This document shows, in pieces, positions 55,499 through 64,000 of a stretch of 64,000 nt of DNA (position 1 is its first letter; every line of letters begins with the position of its first letter). The translations under genes and the position numbers were made by a program. The notes beneath the pieces were generated by a model that saw nothing but the letters and a program-made list of their open reading frames with translations, was not told the origin of the DNA and made no database searches. The DNA comes from Venturia oleaginea (Eukaryota > Ascomycota > Dothideomycetes > Venturiales > Venturiaceae): contig JABMLP010000006.1 in assembly GCA_013176395.1 (NCBI GenBank), positions 1,550,001 through 1,614,000 of the forward strand, read 5' to 3'.

Positions 55499-57884
55499 TT
55501 TCAGCAGAGATGATAAGGGACAGGATGGACCAAGAAAAGGGAAGCAGAAGAATGAGCAGCACGAGGAAAACAAAGAGGCTGTGAAATGAGAGTAATATAG
55601 TTCTATAAGGCGAAGTCTAGTACGGTCAGGTCCCACAAGGCCAATCCAGGGTCAGATCCGGAGATCTGCGGATGGTATAACATGTCTTGCCTTCATAAGC
55701 ACGCTTGTTAGTGTAAAGTGGCTATTTATGGACGTCAGCATGCCGGCAACTACATGGAGTCGTGCCTTGGCGGCGGGCTCTAGACGGATTGTGGAATGAT
55801 GGTGTGGAAAGATGGGAATGATAGTGAGCGAATGGCCGGACTGGGCCAGATGAATGTCTTTGGTACCTACGGTAGTCCTAGAATGGAGGCAATCTAGATT
55901 GCGGACGAGTGGAGGGGGAGAAGTCTGAACCCTTGTCACAGTCCATAACCATCTTTCGCAACATCTGTCGCTACCTGTCGAACACAGCACCGTAGCTTGT
56001 GCCACTCCAGGCATGCGCTTACCAAACCGACTTCTGCTCGAAATATGCTGTGCGACCCGACCTGACGGTTCAGCTGCGGCTCAGACTCAATCTTCCTTCA
56101 TTTCCGGATGGATATGTCCTAATTGATGGCCGTCGTAAGCACTATCGACAGTGTGTGGAAGGATATTGGGCTAGAGAGATGGGTGGGGAACTTTGTATAT
56201 GTTATTGTGCTGCCGATGTAGACGTACTCGGTACACACTCGGCAGTTTTGTTCAGGCTCTCTCCTTTGTGTACGTCTTTATCGCCAGCACAATACCATCA
56301 CGGAGATGATATGTTCTGAGCAACAAGCGACCACAACCACCCTGATATCTTCAACTACGAACCATTCTCTGAAAAACACCTGAATGCGGCAGACACCACA
56401 AAGTACTGAATGCGGTAGATATCACAAAGTACCGAGTGCTACCGTCAAGTCGAGGGACAGGAGAGATGTTCTCGACCAAGCAACTGCAATGGACATTTCA
56501 CAGGACCTTGACTGTTTGTAGCCGGAGAACGCGCTGGAGAGTCTCGCACGTGAGTAAGATACATGGTCACTTCGCATGTCACCGCTGCTGATCGATGTTA
56601 TGTTCCTAGTCCACGCCGTGTGTCTCCTGAGCTCCTCTAGTTCTACTACCCTCGCGCACACCCACAACCTCTACTACTCACTCGCGCACACACACAACCT
56701 CATAGTCTCGCTTGCCACTTGGAACACGATCGATATCAACCCATACCTATAACCTTCGCTATTTCATTCGTGCACCGGCCATGGTAAACTATATCCACAC
56801 AACGTCCATAATACTGTCACTACATTGGGAGCGTTGGGAAGGGACGAGGCGTGAGCTATCAGGCTTCATCAGCTTTGGAGGAAGTCATTCCTAAGTCATG
56901 GACCTGTGGCCATCTTAAGCTCCTGGAACATGTTTCAAAACGGTACGTGGCAATTTGGTGTCAAAACCTTATCTACAGTTTCGCTTTTTACACAGGCATG
57001 CTCTTTGCCGTCTTTACATTGGTGCGCAGATGGCAACTTGATGGTCTTCGCGCAGAGTCGTATCTTGATTCCTCGTTGCAGGCGACGACTGTGCGTTCAA
57101 AGTCCCACTCGGTCGCCTGTGTTGAATAGCCCCACTGCAAGACCAAGCTTGCGATAACCTGTGACTTTTACGCGCTTACAATCAGACTTCCAGAATTCAC
57201 ACAAAGCCACGATGATTATTCTTTACCGCCTCCTCTGAACTCGTGAGTTCTTATCTGCATAAATCTTTTGCGACGCGTTTCGAAACATCTGCGTTCAAAC
57301 AATGCATAGTTCAAATCAGGCCACTACACAAGATGAGTCTCGGCCATTATGAACGCCTGCCTGTCTTCTCGATAGCTGCAAACAGCATATCCCGACCTTC
57401 GAGATACCCTTCAGCCTCAGTTTGATGCACCCGCTGTATGAGATTCACATTCACCCCGCAAAATGCCCTCAATGACATCCCGCATTTGCCGTTTCAGATT
57501 TGTATGCACCGCAAACTCTAGACTCTCCTTTCGCCAGCTTCGGAGCAGGTGTTACAGGCCGAAAGATAACGTGCGAACTTGCTAATGGGAACCCAGGATT
57601 AAGACTCAATAACCATGGCTTAGTTTGCATCCGACAATGGTCTTTGAGGTAACCCTGGTTCTGCGATTCGGGCGAGCATATACCACGTAAGGTTTGGCCA
57701 CCGACGTCTGTCCCGGTAATTGAATTCTGCTTCTTTCACTTTATCAAGATTGTATTCTACTTGACAGTGACGGCCGACGAGTATAGGGACTCTCTGCCTT
57801 TCTTTCTTTCGTTCCTCTCTTCGTACCATTATTCTCTTGAGCGAATTTGTCTAGTACGACTTACACCATTACTTCGCATCGATC
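55499..57884. other. Long intergenic region, nothing recognised
   Basis: 2.4 kb between the divergent GMC and OPT genes. Short ORFs show no family features. Small repeats such as TGAATGCGG-containing units near 56,380-56,430. Confidence 0.45.
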
Positions 57885-60677
57885 ATGGGAGACAACAAGG
57901 CTGTCGTGGTGACCTCGTCAGAGCTTCTTCATACGCCACTTGACGAACTTCGGAATAGGCTAACATCATGGGATCTGAACTTACCGGCAGACTACGATCC
58001 GGAGAAGAAGTACCGGAATTCATGGGGGGACGACGAGAGCAAGATGAAGGCAGAGGAAGAGAATTCTCCATATGAGGAAGTTCGAGCAGCCGTCCCCAAC
58101 TTCGATGAAGAGATGCCGGCGAACACAATACGAGCATGGGTTCTTGGCATCTCACTATCCATCTTCGGAGCTGGCGTCAATACTCTGTTCTCACTGCGAC
58201 AACCTGCAATTGGCGTTGGTACCATCGTAGCTCAGTTGATAGCATTCTTCATTGGAAAGCTGTGGGCGCGATGGCTGCCGAATCGAGAGTTCAACACGTT
58301 CGGCCTGAAATGGAATATCAACCCAGGGCCGTTCAATGTCAAAGAGCACGCTGTTATTGTGGTCATGGCGGGTGTCTCTTTTGGAACAGCTTATGCTACC
58401 GACATCATTCTCGCCCAGGTCTCTTTCTACAAGCAGAATTTCGGCCTCGGATTTCAACTTTTACTCGTCATCACAACTCAGAGCATTGGCTATGGTATCG
58501 CCGGCATGTTGAGGCAATTCCTGGTCTACCCAGCTGCCATGATCTGGCCGTCTAATCTCGTCGGAGTCTCTTTGATGCATGCGATGCACGAATCGAATGA
58601 GCAACCGGATCCGACAGTGCTAGGAGGATCGATGTCTAGGTACAAGTGGTTTGGATGGGTTTTCCTTGGGTCTTTCCTCTACTACTGGATTCCGGGCTTC
58701 CTCGCTCAGTTCCTCAGCATTTTCGCGTTTATGACATGGATCTTCCCACAGAACCCAGTCATAAATCAACTCTTTGGCGGGACAACTGGGCTTTCACTCA
58801 TTCCAATATCATTCGATTGGACCCAGATTTCTGGTTTTGTTGGAGATCCGCTGATTCCTCCATGGCACGCCATTGCCAATACTCTTGTCGGAGTCATCGC
58901 CTTTTACATCATCGGGACACTCAGTCTACACTACGGAGGCGCGTGGTATTCTAAATATCTACCGATCAGTGACTCAGGCACCTACGACAATACCGGCGCC
59001 AACTTCAATGTCACACGTATCGTCACAAGTTCGCTTACTCTCAACGAGGTTGCCTACAAGGAGTACTCGCCCCTTTTCATCTCAACCACATTCGCCATCT
59101 CCTACGGCCTCTCCTTTGCAACAATCGCCTCCCTCGTCGTCTACACCTGGATCCACTACCGCCACCAAATCGTCTCACAATTCAAAAACTCGCGCGGCGA
59201 GAAACCAGACATTCACATGAAACTCATGCTCAAATACCCCGAGGTACCCTTTTGGTGGTACGGCAGCCTCTTCGTGCTCATGTTTGCGCTTTCCCTTGTT
59301 GTGGTCATCGCCTGGCCGACTGAGTTTGCGTGGTGGGCGTTTATAATTGCGATTGTTTTCTCGACGATTATGACGTTGCCCATTGGGATTGTGCAGGCTA
59401 TTACTAATCAGCAGATTGGGTTGAATGTTATCACGGAGTTTATTATGGGGTATATGCAGCCGGGGAAGCCGTTGGCTTTGATGATGTTCAAGGTAAGGAC
59501 TCACTTCATCCTTATTGAAAATTGGTGGCACGCGGTGTCTTCAATTCCGTGCCCACTCTCGGCATCTTCGAAACTGGAAGTACTGTTTCATATTTCGAAG
59601 TCCCTCAACTCTAGGTCGATGTCGATGAATTCCTGGCGGTTCTAGATTCGGGAGTCGCTGGAAATTTATCGATATCGATCTCCAGTTCACTATATTAACC
59701 AAGTAATAATGTATCATTGAGGGACAGAGAATCAAAGGCCTCATTACAATAAAGCTAACAGCGCAACCATCCAGACCTACGGCTACATCACTGCCTCCCA
59801 AGCCCTAGGCTTCATAGGCGACCTGAAATTGTAAGTCCCTCCCCAAATATCCACACACCACTCAAACTAACCCATCCGCCCCCCAAAAGCGGCCACTACA
59901 TGAAAATCCCCCCTCGAACAATGTTCACAGCCCAAGTCGTCGCAACAACCATCTCTTGCGGCGTCCAAGTCCTCGTCCTAAATCTCGCCTTAAACAACAT
60001 CGAAGACGTCTGCACAAAATCCCAAAAACAACACTTCACCTGCCCCGGCGCAAAAGTATTCTTCTCCGCCTCGGTAATATGGGGTCTCCTAGGCCCCCAA
60101 CGCATCTTCAGCCCCGGTCAAATCTACAGCGTCCTCTTGATCATGTTCCCCATCGGTGCCCTCCTACCCATCGTATTCTACTACCTGGGCAAGAGGTGGA
60201 AGGGCGGACCGTGGAGGTTTGCCATGGCGCCTATTATCCTTGGGGGTGGGGGGAGTATTCCTCCTGCTACGCCGCTCAATTATCTCACGTGGGGGATTGT
60301 GGGGTGGTTTTTTAATAAGTATGTTAGGGGACAGTGGCCTGGGTGGTGGAATCGACTTAATTATCTTACTGCGAGTGGGTTGGATACGGGGTTGGCTATT
60401 AGTACTCTTGTTATTTTCTTTGCGTTTACGTTGAATTCGGTTGAGGCGCCGAGGTGGTGGTGAGTTTTTTTTTTCTTCTTCTTCTTTTCTTCTCCCCTTT
60501 CCCCTGTTTTCCTTGTCTCTTTTTTTCCCCGACGATATCTATTTATTGTTGGAGAGTGGGTTGCTGATGGTGTGCTTTAGGGGGAATAATGTCGTGCCTA
60601 CGACTATGGATCAGATGCAGACGGCTGTCCAAGTCACATTACCCAAGGGTCAGACTTTTGGGCCCAAGGCTTGGTAG
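57885..60677 (+). CDS. OPT-family oligopeptide transporter
   Basis: Four exons: 57885-59492, 59775-59830, 59890-60459 and 60581-60677. Introns of 282, 59 and 121 nt with GTAAGG, GTAAGT and GTGAGT donors; all junctions keep frame. 776 aa. Proton-coupled uptake of small peptides or glutathione across the plasma membrane. Acidic cytosolic N-terminus (about 85 residues), then 12-14 membrane helices, with the OPT motifs NPGPFNVKEH (about residue 146), GLSLIPISFDW, LKFGHYMKIPPRTMF, CPGAKVFFSASVIWG, GPQRIFSPGQIYS and the C-terminal GNNVVPTTMDQ. The first intron is long for this gene island but ends CTAAC...CCATCCAG. The start ATG follows GATC and is the first in frame. Confidence 0.93.
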
Positions 60678-62130
60678 GTGAGGGATTAGGGATTAGCTAT
60701 GAGGTGGTATATATACGGTTACGAATACTATGAAGGATACTTTTACAGGGGATGAGGGATGAGGGATTGTAGATAAAGCTGATGAATATAGCAACAGCGA
60801 GACGCTCTTGAAAAACGAAAATGGGTTATTAGATTTTTTATGGGTTTGTGACGGCTGAGCGGTTTTTTTTAATTAATTTTTTTTCGTTTGGGTGTGTTTC
60901 TTGGGTGGAGAGGTAGCAGATGTATTTATTCTTCATCTTTGAGTTTGAGTTTAACGTGCTGGCTGGGCCATTCAGTACCGGTTCATGAATGAGGGACGAC
61001 CTCGAGAAGGAATTTTGGGTAAGGCTTAGTTAGCTTTACCATAGTTATTTTTTTCATTTTCGCCGTCTTTTCGGGTGGAATATTGAGATTCTTTTCTGTC
61101 TCGCGTATCCGTCGTGTGTCCGTACTATCGAATCTATATTTCGCCTGTCCATGATCAAATCGTCGATGGAGGTTTATCTCCTCTTATAGCGATGGGGTGG
61201 GGGGGGAAGATTGTTTTGTTTTATCTTTTCTTATGGTTGTGCGTGTACTAGGGAAGAGATTATCTGTGTTTATACTATTTTTAGTTCTTGTGCCTTTGAT
61301 GGAGTTGTGATGTAGATACTATCGCATCCACCCCCGGCATTTCCCCCTCGTTATGATATCTATCCCGCGTATCGAGTTTTAACATTCCTGTCCTTGATTT
61401 CGACTTTCGAGGGGTGGGTTTACTATTACCTATACGAAAACGACATGGATACTACCTCCCCGTCAGAAATTCTCCACTCATACGCGTGCTGGTAGATTTG
61501 ATGCATACACGCTCTCTAAAGAACGGCGAGGAATAGTAAGTTGGTAATGAATTGTTCGACGCTAGGGCCAGGGTACTGAAAATCTGTAGTTAGTCAGTGT
61601 ATAGTCTATAGTCTACAGGGGAAAAGGATTTTTCGGTTTAAAACCAAGGGTCTATGGCTTTTTCATCGCGGTGATGTTTCTTTGGATTATGGCGAAGAGT
61701 TTTTTGATGGATGGGATTGAATGTGAGGGTTTTGATAAAGTGGAGATTGTAGAGGTAAGATATGGGCGGATTGAAGATGGATGGACGTGGTTTTTTAGTG
61801 TAGTTTTGATGGAGGCGATGGGGGTGGTAGTTGGCTTGTTTTAAGATGGTAGATATCGTAGAGAATTTGGTTACTTGCTTTGTTTAACCCCATTTACTAT
61901 AGTATGGGCAATTGGCTTTTCAGTAATCGCAATTTGTTATCGATTTACGCGCGAATATACTCTATTACAGGGCAAAAGAGGGTTACATCTAATCCCTGCC
62001 TTAGGCTATACGCTCAGGTCGTCTTTATACTAAATCTTTGTAAATGGTAGGTTTTTTCTCATCAGCCTTTTACGAGTTTATTCTCCGATCGCGTCAGAGG
62101 AGTCCCATTTATCCTCGGAAGACCACCAAA
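60678..62130. other. Intergenic, nothing recognised
   Basis: 3' side of the OPT gene and 1.4 kb of T- and G-rich sequence with no supportable gene. Confidence 0.4.
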
Positions 62131-62660
62131 CGGTCGGAAACTTGCCCTTACCGAAGAGCGAATGCTTGTCTGATATATCTTCGACCTCGATTCGCGAGAA
62201 TTTGCGCCCCGGCTGTGTGAGTTGGCAGATATGTACTATAGAGTATGGGACTGCAGCAGCGCAGGTAGCTGCAGAGGCGTCTGTAGCGTCTCAGGGATCA
62301 AAGAATACTCATTGTAGTGGTGATCAAGAAACAGCCCGACCAACTCAAAGGCGCTGTGTGTGACGGCACGGCATATCCATACGAAGGCACAAGGCACTTC
62401 AGAACATGTCACCGAATTACACTTAGGATCTAAGGTAGAGAGGTAAGAGTTTCGTAAGGAAACTCCGACTAAGTAGAAAGTGCACGAGCCACGGCACGTG
62501 ATTTAATGGTCACGTGCCGTGCCGTCACACTGTGGGAACTGCGGCGCAACTGGGCATAATGCGCGAACTTGTAAAAAAGATATCGAGATATCTTCTGAAT
62601 CAGATAGCAGCACGACGGACTTAGAATCTATTGTTAATGGCGATGAAATTGAAGAGTCGT
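62131..62660 (+). pseudogene. Fot1/pogo remnant with internal deletion
   Basis: 62138-62235 matches 12690-12780 of the intact transposon (CTCGACCTCGATTCGCGAG), then jumps to sequence matching 13945-14165 (TATGGGACTGCAGCAGCGCA). About 1.2 kb of transposase is missing. The CCHC knuckle coding survives, split by a 171-bp insertion (62359-62529). A degenerate end TCGAATACGTTAGC follows near 62,704-62,717. Confidence 0.88.
62359..62529. mobile_element. 171-bp insertion with 15-bp TIRs and CTGTG duplication
   Basis: Starts TGTGACGGCACGGCA and ends TGCCGTGCCGTCACA, perfectly inverted over 15 bp. Flanked by CTGTG (62354-62358 and 62530-62534). TG...CA ends and a 5-bp duplication fit a solo LTR; its first bases resemble the element C LTR (TGTGACGGCATGG). 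A MITE is the alternative. It contains two CACGTG. Confidence 0.85.
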
Positions 62661-62734
62661 AATATAAGATGGTCGTGCCAAGAAATTTTGACCGGTTGGG
62701 TGATCGAATACGTTAGCTATGAAGGGCTTTATTA

Positions 62735-63326
62735 TACTATGGTATGAGGGAAAATAAACGTTAATTGGCACCCTGGTCGCCACCCCTGCAGTGGTCAATG
62801 CGGTAATCTAAATGAAGTTATTATTCTGCTTATTCAGCGTATTCTTGGTGTAAGTTATCAGTGTAGTTAACGTAAGTCAACGTCCTCTTCGGTAAGAAAC
62901 CTTTTAGCACCACAATGTCCCTTTTTCTGCGGCGTAGGATGACCGTGTTCAATAGCCCATTGGATCTGACGACTAGTAACCTCTTTGCCTTTCTTCTGCT
63001 GGAAAAAGTCTTGAATTTGCTTGTATTTGAAGCCTGCAAGGTGGAGGGTAGGAACCTCATTCCGTTCATCTCGTGAAAGCTCCTTATGCCGCAGCCGCAT
63101 TGTGACTCCAAAATCGTATGTATACAGCTTCAAAATGGCTTCAAAGATATCCTCAAAGGTAGCATCAAAGGTGACCTCAAAGTGGTTACGTCAACGACAC
63201 TGATAACTTACATCAAGAATACGCTGAATAAGCAGAATAATAACTTCATTTAGATCACCGCATTGACCACTGTAAGGGTGGCTACCAGGGTGCCAATTAA
63301 CGTTTATTTTCCCTGATACCATAGTA
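62735..63326 (-). mobile_element. Mariner-type derivative with about 125-bp inverted repeats
   Basis: TACTATGGTATGAGGGAAAA at the left and its near-complement at the right end begin inverted repeats of about 125 bp (62735-62868 and 63196-63326). Only a transposase N-terminus lies between them. The ends contain TA, the usual Tc1/mariner target. Confidence 0.82.
62867..63133 (-). pseudogene. Tc1/mariner transposase N-terminal HTH fragment
   Basis: About 88 aa: MRLRHKELSRDERNEV, a helix-turn-helix (FKYKQIQDFFQQK), a second DNA-binding segment (TSRQIQWAIEHG) and KRFLTEEDVDL, ending inside the inverted repeat. No catalytic domain. A fragment that could still bind transposon ends, or simply a deletion relic. 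Confidence 0.7.
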
Positions 63327-63549
63327 ATCTACGTTAGGAAGGAGAAGTTCGGGTAGGAAGTAGGATTCTGTCGATCGTTGAGAGATTAACCTTCTTTGGG
63401 CCTGCAACCGTAGTAATCTTACCGAAGATGTGGTTTACTATGGTCTCTACGGAATTAAAGGTTAGCTGCACATCATCTGCAAGGGCCCTCAGGGCTTCGT
63501 TTTTCTCGTAGGTTCCAATTGTATTTGGTGTAATATACATCTGAATAAG

Positions 63550-64000
63550 CTACCATTTCGTATGCCAGCCATTTGCAGCAATCACGTCAAGGCACTTCTG
63601 ATGCATACTTGCAATTAATCCAAAGAGAGCCTCCTCTGTAACCACCACGTCCCAGGCCTCCTGCACAATCCTACGTAGCTCAGGGTAGCCATATTCTTTT
63701 TCTGGGTAATTGTCTTCAATGTAGTCCTTCATCCAGTTCCAGATGGTCTCAATTGGATTCAGATCTGGAGAGAAAGCCGGCCAATAAATGAGGTAGATCC
63801 CTCTACGTAAGAGCTCCTCTTTTGTTATCTTTGCACCGTGACCTGGAGCCCCATCCTGCATTAGCAGGAGTCCCTTTTCTCGTACGTAGTCTGAAATCAG
63901 AGGGACCAGGTGTTCTGTATCAGTAGAACCACTGATAGAACCCCAGCTCTTCTCCCAAAAGAGAGAAGGTCCTCTTTCAATGCCTGAAAAGGAGCCCCAG
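63550..64000 (-). CDS. Tc1-like transposase, C-terminal part (runs off window)
   Basis: Minus strand; the N-terminus lies beyond 64000. Open frame with MQDGAPGHGAKITKEELL (second catalytic Asp) and SPDLNPIETIWNWMK (catalytic Glu), 34 residues between them: DD34E, the Tc1 pattern. It ends GWHTKW then TAG (63552-63550). The same frame continues after the stop for about 70 codons to 63334. Upstream of 63861 the frame stays open to the window edge. It may be an intact gene. Confidence 0.85.
   Translation of the reverse strand, partial: WGSFSGIERGPSLFWEKSWGSISGSTDTEHLVPLISDYVREKGLLLMQDGAPGHGAKITKEELLRRGIYLIYWPAFSPDLNPIETIWNWMKDYIEDNYPEKEYGYPELRRIVQEAWDVVVTEEALFGLIASMHQKCLDVIAANGWHTKW

Noticed and set aside
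57243..57425. Short ORFs between the GMC and OPT genes
   Set aside because: No family features, no consistent splice signals.

Overview
The window comes from a filamentous ascomycete (Pezizomycotina). The genes have short introns (about 45-310 nt) with GTRNGY donors, CTAAC/CTGAC-like branch sites and AG acceptors. The mobile elements are the usual fungal set: Ty3/gypsy chromoviruses, Fot1/pogo, Tad-like LINE, hAT and Tc1/mariner. A leotiomycete is my guess, with low confidence. No RNA genes or CRISPR arrays were seen.

Layout. (1) 1-37,050 is a repeat island of nested and rearranged transposable elements. Family A chromovirus copies lie at 1-1345 (minus, partial), 1345-6344 (gag-pol, damaged), 6883-12138 (a chimera with identical LTRs), 17.7-18.8 kb and 23.4-24.4 kb. 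An intact Fot1/pogo copy lies at 12410-14275 and a 5'-truncated LINE at 15.7-17.1 kb. Minus-strand gypsy element D spans 18.8-25.6 kb, followed by a fragment of gypsy E (25.6-26.9 kb) and a decayed hAT (27.0-29.1 kb). Full-length gypsy element C (29187-36326) has identical LTRs and a 5-bp target duplication, and a Fot1-like remnant follows it. (2) 37.7-60.7 kb is a gene island: a small Cys-rich protein, a pirin, a GPI-type GH16 glycosidase, an epimerase pseudogene, a GT2 glycosyltransferase, a GH63 glucosidase I (possibly frameshifted), a membrane-anchored lectin-like protein, a cellobiose-dehydrogenase-like GMC flavoenzyme and an OPT oligopeptide transporter. (3) 62.1-64.0 kb returns to repeats: a Fot1 remnant with a 171-bp insertion, a palindromic mariner derivative and a Tc1 transposase running off the window.

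Most notable. Element D carries, antisense to the 3' end of its pol, a separate gene with a clear intron (19609-20632). It encodes a Gal4-type Zn2Cys6-like cluster followed by a coiled coil. The family A LTRs show an 11-nt complementarity between the predicted mRNA 5' end and the primer-binding site, the hallmark of Tf1/sushi self-priming; element C shows a 9-nt version. The 6883-12138 element joins family A ends to gutted coding sequence from another gypsy family and looks like a non-autonomous parasite. All nine in-frame premature stops I could place in the elements are TAA or TAG, as expected from CpA-to-TpA mutation (RIP).

How the genes work together. Five of the island genes concern glycans or the cell surface (GH16, epimerase relic, GT2, GH63, lectin-like). 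They sit on both strands, each with its own promoter region, so this is loose neighbourhood rather than an operon. Functions are inferred from motifs read by eye.
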